Of a stretch of 64,000 nucleotides of DNA, positions 8,382 to 17,313 are shown in pieces (position 1 is the stretch's first letter; each line of letters begins with the position of its first letter). Source of the stretch: an uncultured Prevotellaceae bacterium (GTDB lineage: Bacteria; Bacteroidota; Bacteroidia; Bacteroidales; Muribaculaceae). Both the position numbers and the translations under genes were made by a program. The notes under the pieces were generated by a model. That model had not been told where the DNA came from, made no database searches, and was given only the letters and a program-made list of their open reading frames with translations. Location: positions 1-64,000 of the forward strand of contig CALEJB010000002.1 in the NCBI GenBank assembly GCA_937898675.1, in the 5' to 3' direction.

Positions 8382-8591
8382 ATGGACAAGAAACTCAACC
8401 GTATAAAAGTGATTTTGGCAGACCGAGGATTGACCAATAGGTGGTTAGCAGAAACCATTCATCGCGATCCTGCAACAATCTCCAAATTGGTGACTAACGC
8501 CATTCAGCCACTTTCAGAGGAAATAATCAAGGAGTTCCACCACATCTTGAAAACCAGAACAACCGATGCACAGAAATGCAGGAAGGGTTAA
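8382..8591 (+). CDS. Small helix-turn-helix (Cro/C1-type) regulator
   Basis: 69 aa. The HTH is visible in residues 8-45: an initial helix, then NRWLAETIHRDPATISKLVTN (turn around residues 24-28, recognition helix around 30-36), as in XRE-family repressors. The C-terminal tail is short, so it is a DNA-binding module with little else. It is the first gene of the AT-rich block and precedes the McrB-like gene by 36 bp. It probably controls expression of the restriction genes, as small XRE proteins often do in such loci; this is inference from position. Confidence 0.75.
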   Translation: MDKKLNRIKVILADRGLTNRWLAETIHRDPATISKLVTNAIQPLSEEIIKEFHHILKTRTTDAQKCRKG

Positions 8592-8627
8592 AGATGAATA
8601 TTATAAATCTGTAAAACATGTTCTGAT

Positions 8628-11312
8628 ATGTTGACACTTTACAAAACGATAAACAACAAAGGAGAATACAGTTGTAGAGACATCGGCATCACAACTGACG
8701 AATGGTTCGAACTCTTGCACAAAGAGAAAGCTAAGCCATATATTGATGCTTTGGTTTGTTTCCTGCGTGAACCTGAGCAGAAAGGAACGTGTAGTGCTGT
8801 AGGTTTGAAATATGGGAAACCAGCACAACATTTCAACAGCAAAATAACCAGTTTCTCGGAGTGGATACAGAAGGAGTTGGGACGATTTAGCGTGGTGGGA
8901 ACTGATGGAAACGCAACCTATTGGTGCATTACAATGCAAAAAGGTTGGGGCACCAAACTAGGATTTGTATGGCAGTTGAGGAATGAGCTTGCAGAGGCAC
9001 TTCGAACTTATCTTATGGAGTGCCTTATCGGCAAATATAAAAAATTGGAGCCCTTCAACGGCTATGAAGAACTCTATAAATGGGAACTGATTGCCAAGAC
9101 ATATGAGATGTCTGACTTAGAAATTGCTCGAAGCGTTGTAGGACAGAACATTATTGATAATGAGCGTAGTGATGCTGTCCTGAAATATCTGGCTGATAAT
9201 GGTTCTGAAGATTTCAAAGATTGCCTTAAACAGTTGTTCGATGAAGCAAAACCTTTGGATGATCGTTTGGCTGAGTACAAGAGCAGAATGACGGAACTCC
9301 CAACGCGAAGTCGCAAGTATTTTGCAAATGATGAACGAACAGCAGCCGCTTTGCTTACCTGCAAGTATCCTGAGATATACACTTTTTACAAAGACGAAGT
9401 CTATCAACTAATCTGTCAATACTTTGGATTTGAAAATCGCAAAGCGGGAAAGAAGTACAGTCATTTTATCGAAATCATCAATAACATGGTTGACAAGTTT
9501 GGAGATTCTGTACAAGATGCAATGTCCAATGAAATTAGTAAATTTGATATTAAACCTCAAAATCTCGCCATGCAGACCCTCATCTGGTGTATGAAGGAGA
9601 CTATGAAAACGGAACTGAAAAATGTCACAAAGAACTATTGGCTTGTAGGCTATGCGTACGGCAGTAATGATTCACAATTTGATCGTTTCTTCGAAGAGCA
9701 TATTTGGGAAAGCAAATATAATCCTAATAGTAATAGCGACTTGACCCTGTTAAGACTTGCAAAGTGCATTAAGCCTGGTGACATACTAATTCTGAAATCC
9801 ACATCGACTAAAGGTCAGAAACATGATCAGCCATTTATGCGAATAAAAGGCATCGGCGTGGTGGAAGGAGACGTCACGATTGAAGATGACGACCTATACA
9901 AAGTTTACAGATGTAAAGTCAAATATATTAGTTATGAGGAAGTGGACTTTGACGGATCTGTCTATGGAGCATACGGAAAGACCATTCATCAAGCTGAGAC
10001 AAAGATTCAACCCGTCATTGACTATGTCAACTCACTTATTCAACCCAAGGAACCAATCATGAATAAAAGATATTCCAAATACATCGAGCTCCTCAAAGAG
10101 TCACATAATCTCGTGCTTACAGGAGCTCCAGGCACAGGAAAGACGCACTTGGCACAAGCAATTGCCGAGGAAATGGGTGCAGAAATGAAATTCGTTCAGT
10201 TCCATCCTTCATACGATTATACAGACTTTGTGGAAGGTTTGAGACCTGTGGACATTGGTAACGGTCAGATGGGATTTGAGCGTAAGGATGGTGTATTCAA
10301 AGAGTTCTGCAAGAGTGCGATAAAGAATATAGCCGATTCAGAAAAGTCTGTTGAGAATCTGACAAAAGAACTGTCATGGCAGGACAAGCTGGAGCAGTTT
10401 GTAGAGGATGCCATGGAGAACGAAAAGAAGTTCAAGACTGTCAATGGAAGCGAGTTCAGTATTGCTGACATGAAAGGTCATACCATCGTGGTTCATAACG
10501 AGCAGAACGAGAAGACTACAGATGTGGCAGTAAATGCCGATGAAATTCTGGACATGCTCACACATGAAGTAGAATTGAAGATTGTGCGTGACATAAGAAA
10601 CTATTATGGCAGGAAGTTCGGTACTCAGCCTGATTCGTATGCTTTCGTCATTGTCAAAGAGATACGTGCGATGAAGACGAAGGTTACTGTCGCTACAGCC
10701 GACAAGGTTGAGAAGAAACCTTTCATCCTGATTATCGATGAAATCAACCGTGGTGAAGCATCAAAAATCTTTGGCGAACTATTCTATGCCATTGATCCCG
10801 GCTATAGAGGAAAGACTAACGTGTTGGTTCAGACGCAATATCAGAACCTCGTGTCTGAAAGTGATGTGTTCGCTAAAGGATTCTATGTCCCTGAGAATAT
10901 TTACATACTTGCAACCATGAACGACATTGACCGTTCTGTTGAAAGTATTGACTTCGCTATGAGACGTAGATTTACTTGGCAAGAAGTGACTCCTGCAGAT
11001 ACACAGGATATGCTTGATTCACTTAGTTGCGCAGCAGAAGCCAAGGGTGCCATGAACCGTCTCAACCAAGTAATAGCAGATACAGATGGACTTGGTGCTG
11101 CCTACATGATTGGTCCTTCATACTTCTTGAAACTGAAAGAGAACAGAGGTAACTTTGATAAGCTTTGGACAATGAATATTGAGCCATTACTCAAAGAGTA
11201 CTTACGTGGATTCCGTAAAGCTTCTGAGACACTTGAGCGATTCAAGGCTGCATATTACAAAATGGAAGAAGTAACAGCTGATACATCTGACTTGCTGGAT
11301 GAAGAGAATTAA
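8628..11312 (+). CDS. McrB-like AAA+ GTPase of a type IV restriction system, with EVE/PUA-like sensor
   Basis: 894 aa. Residues 15-135 form an N-terminal module (EWFELL, WIQKELGRF, TYWCITMQKGW, GFVWQLRNEL) seen in other McrB-like and HNH proteins. Residues about 336-450 (NYWLVGYAYG...GDILILK...MRIKGIGVV) resemble an EVE/PUA-like modified-base reader. The AAA+ motor has Walker A GAPGTGKT at 499-506, the McrB-type FHPSYDYTDFVEG at 525-537, an insert of about 150 residues, Walker B LIIDEINRGE at 701-710, the GTPase signature TMNDIDRS at 763-770 and arginines at 779-781. It should translocate DNA when modified bases are recognised. It overlaps the mcrC-like gene by 14 bp. AT-rich composition suggests transfer. 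Confidence 0.9.
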   Translation: MLTLYKTINNKGEYSCRDIGITTDEWFELLHKEKAKPYIDALVCFLREPEQKGTCSAVGLKYGKPAQHFNSKITSFSEWIQKELGRFSVVGTDGNATYWCITMQKGWGTKLGFVWQLRNELAEALRTYLMECLIGKYKKLEPFNGYEELYKWELIAKTYEMSDLEIARSVVGQNIIDNERSDAVLKYLADNGSEDFKDCLKQLFDEAKPLDDRLAEYKSRMTELPTRSRKYFANDERTAAALLTCKYPEIYTFYKDEVYQLICQYFGFENRKAGKKYSHFIEIINNMVDKFGDSVQDAMSNEISKFDIKPQNLAMQTLIWCMKETMKTELKNVTKNYWLVGYAYGSNDSQFDRFFEEHIWESKYNPNSNSDLTLLRLAKCIKPGDILILKSTSTKGQKHDQPFMRIKGIGVVEGDVTIEDDDLYKVYRCKVKYISYEEVDFDGSVYGAYGKTIHQAETKIQPVIDYVNSLIQPKEPIMNKRYSKYIELLKESHNLVLTGAPGTGKTHLAQAIAEEMGAEMKFVQFHPSYDYTDFVEGLRPVDIGNGQMGFERKDGVFKEFCKSAIKNIADSEKSVENLTKELSWQDKLEQFVEDAMENEKKFKTVNGSEFSIADMKGHTIVVHNEQNEKTTDVAVNADEILDMLTHEVELKIVRDIRNYYGRKFGTQPDSYAFVIVKEIRAMKTKVTVATADKVEKKPFILIIDEINRGEASKIFGELFYAIDPGYRGKTNVLVQTQYQNLVSESDVFAKGFYVPENIYILATMNDIDRSVESIDFAMRRRFTWQEVTPADTQDMLDSLSCAAEAKGAMNRLNQVIADTDGLGAAYMIGPSYFLKLKENRGNFDKLWTMNIEPLLKEYLRGFRKASETLERFKAAYYKMEEVTADTSDLLDEEN

Positions 11313-12690
11313 ACTGACAGATAACAACTTAGGTGGCAACGGCAATGTCTATAACCGAAAAGATATTACAGAACTATTTCCTGTCGCAGACAAAACGATC
11401 TCTGAACTATGTAAGGACAATGAGAACCTTCTCATTTTCCCTCATAGTATAGAGCAATGTGACGATAGGATTGATAGTTCAACTATCCTAAGCATCCAAA
11501 ATACCAGTAATTCTGACATGGTTCGTATCAATACGGGCAATGTCATGGGCTTTATTGGTGTGGGTAATCTTCGGTTAAAGATTCAATCACGCTTTGACAA
11601 AGGACGCGACGACTATCTGTTGCACTATATGCTGCAGAAAGTTTTATCATTCAACCTTTTCGACCTAAACCATAACAATGAGCAGGAAGATGTCTTTGAC
11701 TTTATCATGTTTATGTTCCCTTACTTCTTGAAAAATGCTTTGCGACAAGGATTGTATAAGGAGTATAAAACTTACAAGCACAATGATTCAGACTTTCGAG
11801 GAACAATCAATCTTAGTAGGCATATCACTCACAACGTGCCATTTGTCGGGAACATTGCATACTCGACAAGAGAATATAGTCACGACAACAACATGACGCA
11901 ACTCATACGCCATACCATTGAGTTCATGATGACCAAGAAATATGGCAATGCCGTATTGAACATTGATCGAGAAACCATAGAGAATGTAAAGGAAATCGTA
12001 GAGCATACAACTTCCTATAACAAGGGAGAGCGTTCAAACATCATCAGCATGAACTTGAGATTCAAGTCTCATCCATATTACACAAAGTATAAGCCTTTGC
12101 AGATTCTATGCCTTCAGATTCTGAGAATGGAAGAGATAAAGTATGGTGAGACAGATGATGAAATATGCGGCATTCTGTTTGATGGCGCATGGCTATGGGA
12201 GGAATATGTGAACACGATACTTGCCATTCAAGGTTTTGTTCATCCTCAGAACAAACTCGGATTAGGACGCATTTACCTCTTTGAAGATATTGATTCCGAA
12301 GGCAAGAAGCACAGGAGCGGTATTAGATACCCAGATTTCTACAAAGAAGGATTTGTACTTGATGCTAAATATAAGAGACTTGGGAGTTATGAAAAAGTTT
12401 CCATGGTTGGCAGAGATGATGTCCATCAAGTCATTACCTACATGGAAAACCTTAATGCAATCCGAGGCGGATTCGTGTCACCATTGGATGGCAGACAACA
12501 AAAGGTCCCAACCTCCCATCTAAAAAATAGTTCTTCGACCATGTCTATCTTCGGAATAGAAATTCCCCAAAGAGCAACATCATATTTTGACTTTTGCGCT
12601 CAAATGGAAATAATGGAGCAGAGATTTGTGGATAGCCTATGTACGCCATTTCGAGATAAAAAATTTTTCAAAAATAATATTCAAAATTGA
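11299..12690 (+). CDS. McrC-like nuclease subunit of the type IV restriction system
   Basis: 463 aa. N-terminal beta domain (MGFIGVGNLRLKIQSRFD around 83-100) and a central helical segment match McrC/LlaJI-type proteins. The C-terminal PD-(D/E)XK nuclease has FDGAWLWEEYV (294-304), then YPDF with D346 and VLDAKYK with D355 and K357. It binds and stimulates the McrB GTPase and cuts DNA. The start codon lies inside the end of the mcrB-like gene (ATGAAGAGAATTAA overlap), indicating translational coupling and fixed stoichiometry. A terminator follows directly. Confidence 0.9.
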   Translation: MKRIKLTDNNLGGNGNVYNRKDITELFPVADKTISELCKDNENLLIFPHSIEQCDDRIDSSTILSIQNTSNSDMVRINTGNVMGFIGVGNLRLKIQSRFDKGRDDYLLHYMLQKVLSFNLFDLNHNNEQEDVFDFIMFMFPYFLKNALRQGLYKEYKTYKHNDSDFRGTINLSRHITHNVPFVGNIAYSTREYSHDNNMTQLIRHTIEFMMTKKYGNAVLNIDRETIENVKEIVEHTTSYNKGERSNIISMNLRFKSHPYYTKYKPLQILCLQILRMEEIKYGETDDEICGILFDGAWLWEEYVNTILAIQGFVHPQNKLGLGRIYLFEDIDSEGKKHRSGIRYPDFYKEGFVLDAKYKRLGSYEKVSMVGRDDVHQVITYMENLNAIRGGFVSPLDGRQQKVPTSHLKNSSSTMSIFGIEIPQRATSYFDFCAQMEIMEQRFVDSLCTPFRDKKFFKNNIQN

Positions 12691-12691
12691 A

Positions 12692-12735
12692 CAAAATGGT
12701 TGAATCATCAAAAAATCATTTTGTTTATTTTTTTC
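12692..12735 (+). terminator. Intrinsic terminator after the mcrBC-like genes
   Basis: CAAAATG (12692-12698) pairs with CATTTTG (12717-12723), with an inner TGA/TCA pairing, and is followed by a T-rich run to 12735. It marks the end of the AT-rich block. Confidence 0.6.
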
Positions 12736-12806
12736 AATTATGCTTTATTTCCAGAGCGAAGCGAGGGCCCTTGTCCGTTGAGGTGTGAGGAGTGGAAATT
12801 AAACAA

Positions 12807-13196
12807 CTATTTCACCGTTATGGCATGTTCGGCCTTGACGGATTTCTCTCCGCGGAAGTTCTCAATCTCACGAATCACGAAGGCGCCGCACTTCTTGCAA
12901 ATTACCGTGTAGGTCACGGTCTGCCTGTCGCCGCCGCACATGTTCCTCCTCAACGGATGGTCATAGGAGCAGGATGTCTTGACGGCAAATGCGGCAGTGT
13001 CATACTCCAGCGCGCAGTCCATCCCCACCGAGCCGTGCCGCACACCGTGCAACTCAAAGGAATCCCCGATGCGGTATTCGTGCCGGGACGGCTTGTTGAC
13101 GTCCTGCTCGTTGTCGCTCACGCATTGAGCCACCACACCTGCCACGGCCAGTGAGACAAGTACGGCACAAATCATTATCTTGAAAACTGCTTTCAT
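12807..13196 (-). CDS. Small exported hypothetical protein
   Basis: 129 aa with a signal peptide (residues 1-24, ...AGVVAQ) and then a Cys that is not in a convincing lipobox. The mature part holds several Cys including CKKCG near residue 100 and a C-GG-D turn, suggesting a small disulfide or metal-bound beta domain. I do not recognise a family. It follows the dockerin/DUF4353 gene by 20 bp on the same strand and is probably the last gene of that run. Confidence 0.6.
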   Translation of the reverse strand: MKAVFKIMICAVLVSLAVAGVVAQCVSDNEQDVNKPSRHEYRIGDSFELHGVRHGSVGMDCALEYDTAAFAVKTSCSYDHPLRRNMCGGDRQTVTYTVICKKCGAFVIREIENFRGEKSVKAEHAITVK

Positions 13197-13216
13197 TTCT
13201 CCATTACCATTAGTTG

Positions 13217-14575
13217 TTAATAATAAACCTCAATGAGTCGCTGATCTGTGTTGTTGCAGACGGTAAATCCTGGGGCGATCGTGAGCGTGCCGTCCGCATC
13301 GAGGGCCTTGCCGTGAGGCGAGCAGCTGTAGAACAATCCTCCGCTAATGCCAACATTAGTGTCGCACTTCACTCCCTTGGGCGCAACATAAGCCTTGCTG
13401 CCAGTCACTACGGCATTGAGTTCGCCGCCCGTGAAGGTCAGTTGTCTGGCCACGTTCACGCCCTTGGCGTCGTTGCCGGTGCACTTGATGTTGAGCGCGC
13501 CGCCCGTCATCGTCATGTCACAATCGGCCTTGACGCCCGCCGTGCCTGTGGTGTCGTTCAGGCCGGTCGTTTCATTGCGGCTAATCTTGCTGGTGCCATT
13601 GTTGATGATGGTCGTGCGGCCGCCGGCAATGTTTACGAGACTGTCGCAGTTGATGCCCTTGGCGCCGTCGGCGTTAATCTCCATATTGATGACACCGCCC
13701 TTGATGTACACCCAATCCTTGGCCTTGATGCCGTGTCCGCCAGTGCTGTTGAGGTACAGGTTGCTGCCCGGACGCACCATAATGTAGTCATCGCTGGCGA
13801 TGCAGTGCTTGCCGACGCTATAGACATTGAGCGTGCCCTTGCCGCTGATGAGAATCTGTCCCTCGCTGAAGATGGTGCCCTTTTGGTCCTCGTCGTGGGT
13901 CATGATATATTCGCTGCCGTCGCGCAGGGTGTTGACCGTGCCCGCATTGGACACCAGATAGAACGACTTGCCGCACTGGTTGTTGATGGCGGCGCCGCGG
14001 GGATTGGTGATGCTGACACCGTCGAGCTGCACCTGGAATTTCTTGTCGCCATAGAACTTGACAGAGCCGTTGGCGGTGGTGCCGCCAAGGATGTATTTCA
14101 CCTTCTTGGCAGCGCTGGTGACGGTCACATGGGCACCGTCGATGGTCACCAGCACCGAACTCGGATTGCCTGACACCGTCGCGGTCTCGCCGTCAAAGTT
14201 GATGCGGACGGTTGTGGTCCACGAGGTGTTCTCGACATAGTCGCCATAGTCGGCGGCGTCCTCATCTTCCTGAATTCTCTCGGCCGGCTCGGTGAGCGGC
14301 GTGAAGTCAAGCGCGATGTCCTTGGGCACGATATCCTCATGCTGTCCGCCGCCCAGGATGATGTCAATGACGGCGTTCACGTCGCCGATATTCACCTCGT
14401 CGTCATGGTTCACATCGGCAGCAGGGTTGCTGTTTCCGTTCAGGATGATGTCAATGACAACGTTCACATCGCCAATGTTCACCTCGTTGTCGCCATTCAC
14501 GTCGCCTGTCCTGGCATTGGCGGCCAAGGCGAACAGCATGGCGAGTATTGCTGTAAATAGGAATCTGTGCTTCAT
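13217..14575 (-). CDS. Secreted DUF4353 carbohydrate-binding-type protein with N-terminal dockerin repeats
   Basis: 452 aa with a signal peptide (1-21). Residues 23-75 contain two dockerin-type calcium loops (GDVNGDNEVNIGDVNVVIDI and a second DVNHDDEVNIGDVNAVIDI), unusual in sitting at the N-terminus. The rest is the DUF4353 'carbohydrate-binding domain-containing' fold: right-handed beta-helix coils with GAAINNQ, FSEGQILISGKGTLNVYS, GIKAKDWVYIKGG and GVKCDTNVGISGG. It is a paralogue of the gene upstream (14590-15807), with aligned motifs through most of the length. It belongs to the cluster with VTC and DUF4956 proteins. The ligand is unknown. Confidence 0.8.
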   Translation of the reverse strand: MKHRFLFTAILAMLFALAANARTGDVNGDNEVNIGDVNVVIDIILNGNSNPAADVNHDDEVNIGDVNAVIDIILGGGQHEDIVPKDIALDFTPLTEPAERIQEDEDAADYGDYVENTSWTTTVRINFDGETATVSGNPSSVLVTIDGAHVTVTSAAKKVKYILGGTTANGSVKFYGDKKFQVQLDGVSITNPRGAAINNQCGKSFYLVSNAGTVNTLRDGSEYIMTHDEDQKGTIFSEGQILISGKGTLNVYSVGKHCIASDDYIMVRPGSNLYLNSTGGHGIKAKDWVYIKGGVINMEINADGAKGINCDSLVNIAGGRTTIINNGTSKISRNETTGLNDTTGTAGVKADCDMTMTGGALNIKCTGNDAKGVNVARQLTFTGGELNAVVTGSKAYVAPKGVKCDTNVGISGGLFYSCSPHGKALDADGTLTIAPGFTVCNNTDQRLIEVYY

Positions 14576-14589
14576 ATTTCTTTCATGCC

Positions 14590-15807
14590 TTAATAGACTA
14601 TCGTAACTGACTTTGGTTTAACGTCATAGGATTTATATCCCGCCCGGATTACCGCGCGGCCCGCCACGTCTAACGGGTCGCTGCGGCGGCTGTAGGTGTA
14701 GAAGCAGCCGCCATTGACGACAAAGTTGCCGTCAATCTTCACGCCTTTGGGCTTCTTGACAAGTTTAGTGCCCTCGGCCACCGCTGTCAAGTTTCCGCCG
14801 TCGATGACGACATGGCCCTGGGCATTGAGCCCCTTGCCGCCGTCACCTGTGGCCTTGAGGCGCAGGGTGCCGGCAGTAACATGAAGCAGCGTGTCGCAAT
14901 GGAGCGCCGCGCAACTTGCCGTGTCGGTACCCAGTTCATCGGTCGTAACACGCGCGTCACCCCTGCTGATGGCAGTCAGACGGCCGCCGTTGACACACAT
15001 CGGGCCCTCGCTGCGCACACCCTTGGCGCCCACGCCCGTTGTTTCGATATTGATGACGCCGCCGTCGATGATAATGCCGTCGTTGGCGCGCAAGCCGTCG
15101 AGCGCAGTGCTGCTCACGTTGATTTTCACGCCCGGGCGGATGCGGATGTAGTCATCGCTGCGGATGCCGCCGCGGCCCACGGCCTGCACATTGAGCGTGC
15201 CCTTGCCGCTAAAGATGATCTGCCCCTCGCTGAAAAGCGCCGCCTTCTGGTCCTCAAGGTCCACCATAGCGTAGGTCTCGCCATCGCACAGGCGGTTGAC
15301 AGTGCCCTCGGCCAGCGCGACATACATCGACTTGCCGCCCTGGTTATTGATGGCGGCTCCATGGGGATTGGTAATGTCTGCCCCGTTCATCAGCACCTGG
15401 AAACGCTTGTCGCCATAGAACTTGAGCGAGCCGTTGGCGGTGACGCCGCTCACGACAAACAAGACCGGACCCGCCATATTCATAATAATGAGGTGCGCGC
15501 CGGCGGCATTGACAATCAAGCCCTTTACACTGCCATCAACCCTTGCCTCGTTGCCGTTAAAGGTGATGTTGACGATTTTGTCCCACTCGGTGTTCTCCAC
15601 ATAATCGTTATAGGCCGAGTCGTTCACATCGGTAACCACCGCATCGGCAGGTTCCTCAAGAGCGCTGTAGTCCAGTTCAATGCTCACGGGTTCCTCCTGG
15701 TAGCCGGCAATGATGTCGGCAAAATCGGTGTCGTCACTCACGCACGATGCCATGCCGACGCACATCGCCAGCGCCATCAGTTCAAACAATATCTTTCTCG
15801 TGGTCAT
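14590..15807 (-). CDS. DUF4353 carbohydrate-binding-type lipoprotein
   Basis: 405 aa. A lipoprotein signal (MALAMCVGMASC, Cys at residue 22) predicts attachment to the outer membrane. The mature part has the DUF4353 repeat architecture: ADAVVTDVNDSAYNDYVENTEW, then NGSLKFYGDKRFQVLMNGADI, GAAINNQGGKSMYV, ALFSEGQIIFSGKGTLNVQAVG, and GVKIDGNFVVNGG near the end. It lies 12 bp after the DUF2490 gene and 14 bp before its paralogue. The family is often found with VTC-domain and CotH-like proteins; here it is likely a surface component of that system. Confidence 0.8.
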   Translation of the reverse strand: MTTRKILFELMALAMCVGMASCVSDDTDFADIIAGYQEEPVSIELDYSALEEPADAVVTDVNDSAYNDYVENTEWDKIVNITFNGNEARVDGSVKGLIVNAAGAHLIIMNMAGPVLFVVSGVTANGSLKFYGDKRFQVLMNGADITNPHGAAINNQGGKSMYVALAEGTVNRLCDGETYAMVDLEDQKAALFSEGQIIFSGKGTLNVQAVGRGGIRSDDYIRIRPGVKINVSSTALDGLRANDGIIIDGGVINIETTGVGAKGVRSEGPMCVNGGRLTAISRGDARVTTDELGTDTASCAALHCDTLLHVTAGTLRLKATGDGGKGLNAQGHVVIDGGNLTAVAEGTKLVKKPKGVKIDGNFVVNGGCFYTYSRRSDPLDVAGRAVIRAGYKSYDVKPKSVTIVY

Positions 15808-15819
15808 GCCGTTACAGAA

Positions 15820-16581
15820 TTAGAATTTGAAGGTATAACCAAGGCCAATCATGTGCATATTGGGCTCATTGTCCTCTTCGTCAATGCCGTTGATGACCTG
15901 GCAGCGGTAATAGAGTTCAAACTTGTGCTTTTTCTTGACCGTGCGGTCCACACCTATGGTGAGGCGCGTCTTGTCCAAGCGGCTCGTGGTGAAAAATTCC
16001 ACACTGGCAAAGGGGTCAAATTTGCAGTTAGGCACATCCCACTCGAGTTGCAGGCGCGAGCGCAACGCATTCTTGCCCTTGCCGCGCACCTCGTGGTCCT
16101 CCCACACGCCCTCGTCAAAGTCAAAGTTGTCAATCGTCTTGGAGGGGCGGTAGGTGTATTGCCAGCGCTCACGCAGGCTGATTTCGACTCGTTGCACCTT
16201 GCGGCTCGCAGTGAGCGACACATTGAAGCGGTGGCGCAGCCCCCAGTAACCGGGACGCCAGTTGTTGTAGGAAAAATCCTCGTTATAAGTAATTTCCTCA
16301 ATATTGTTGTCGATGAGCAAATTGTACCCTCCGCTGGCCTTGAGCCACGGCAGCACCTTGTAATTGAGACCAGCGCCGATGCTAAGCCTGTCGGCTGTGC
16401 GGAAGTCGTTGCGGGAGCGAAATTCCCCCTCCAAGTCCAGCCCCATGCCGCAAGCCAACTTGTGCGATGCTTCGGCACTGACAATTAAACCCGCATCGTC
16501 GGCAAGCGACGACGTCGGGTTGATAACGGCAAGCACAAGCAACAGCAGTGCTGTCAGTTGCTTTGTTCTACATTTTCCCAT
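15820..16581 (-). CDS. DUF2490 outer-membrane barrel protein
   Basis: 253 aa with a signal peptide (residues 1-27, ...SSLA). The mature protein has alternating amphipathic strands and ends with ...MHMIGLGYTFKF, a terminal aromatic as in barrel proteins. Phrases such as RLSIGAGLNYKVLPWLKASGGYNLLID and LRERWQYTYRP are typical of DUF2490. Its start lies 28 bp inside the end of the DUF4956 gene, in another frame, which argues for coupled translation. It could provide an outer-membrane channel for the VTC/DUF4956 system (inference). Confidence 0.8.
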   Translation of the reverse strand: MGKCRTKQLTALLLLVLAVINPTSSLADDAGLIVSAEASHKLACGMGLDLEGEFRSRNDFRTADRLSIGAGLNYKVLPWLKASGGYNLLIDNNIEEITYNEDFSYNNWRPGYWGLRHRFNVSLTASRKVQRVEISLRERWQYTYRPSKTIDNFDFDEGVWEDHEVRGKGKNALRSRLQLEWDVPNCKFDPFASVEFFTTSRLDKTRLTIGVDRTVKKKHKFELYYRCQVINGIDEEDNEPNMHMIGLGYTFKF

Positions 16582-17294
16582 TCGTATCGGGGCACTTTTA
16601 GTTCGTTGTTGACGTGGCTTGCACCGCCGCCGTCGTTCTGGTACTCTATCTTGAGTACGGCACTGTCCTTGAGGAAGTCCACCGAGCCCACAGTAACCTT
16701 GAGAATCCGCAGCCCTGTGCGCTGCTGCAGGTCGGCAATCAGTTCTTCGCGCCGCTCGGGAGTAATCAGCTCGATGCGGTCATACAGGATGAGTTTGCTA
16801 CTGATGTCAGCCCGCAGCACAAATTTCTCAAATCCCCAGATGAGCAGGATGACCGAAATGTTGGGCACGAGCAGTTCAGCAACGCTAAGCGTGTCGGCCA
16901 GCGCATTGATGACCGACAGGCAAATGACGCTGAACATATAGGTCATCTCGCGCACGGGAATCGTTTCGGTGCGGTATCGCAGGATGCCAAAGATGGCGAA
17001 CAATCCCAGTGCAAAGCCGATTTTCACCTTCACGCTGCCCAGCAGATAGATGAGGAAGAAAACACTCACGCTCAACAAGATGAGCGTAAAAAAGTAGTCA
17101 CGCCGCTTGGTCTTGCGGTAGTACAACAAGTGGACAATAATCCACACAGCCGCCAGCAGGAACAGGAAGCGGACGGCGAGATCGGCCAAGCCCGCACCGT
17201 CATACCAACGCAGTTCGAAGCCTTTGCCCACGGTCGCCTGTACAGCGTCCACGGTGCTGTCGTCCAATTTGCTTAAATCTTGCGGAAAAAACAT
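16554..17294 (-). CDS. DUF4956 inner-membrane protein
   Basis: 246 aa with about four membrane helices between residues 38 and 160 (FLFLLAAVWIIVHLLYY, YFFTLILLSVSVFFLIYLLG, IGFALGLFAIFGILRYR, SVILLIWGFEKF), then a soluble C-terminal domain (ITPERREELIADLQQRTGLRILKVTVG...). The segment GLFAIFGILRYRTETIPVREMTYMF is characteristic of DUF4956. The family regularly neighbours VTC-domain proteins, as here, so it probably anchors or couples the polymerase. Biochemical role is unknown. Confidence 0.85.
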   Translation of the reverse strand: MFFPQDLSKLDDSTVDAVQATVGKGFELRWYDGAGLADLAVRFLFLLAAVWIIVHLLYYRKTKRRDYFFTLILLSVSVFFLIYLLGSVKVKIGFALGLFAIFGILRYRTETIPVREMTYMFSVICLSVINALADTLSVAELLVPNISVILLIWGFEKFVLRADISSKLILYDRIELITPERREELIADLQQRTGLRILKVTVGSVDFLKDSAVLKIEYQNDGGGASHVNNELKVPRYEWENVEQSN

Positions 17295-17313
17295 AGCTAT
17301 TGAGTTTTTTGAG

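Noticed and set aside
13217..15807. Cohesin-dockerin cellulosome-like complex
   Set aside because: Dockerin-like repeats are present but no cohesin or scaffoldin is seen; dockerin-like repeats in Bacteroidetes usually are not cellulosomal.
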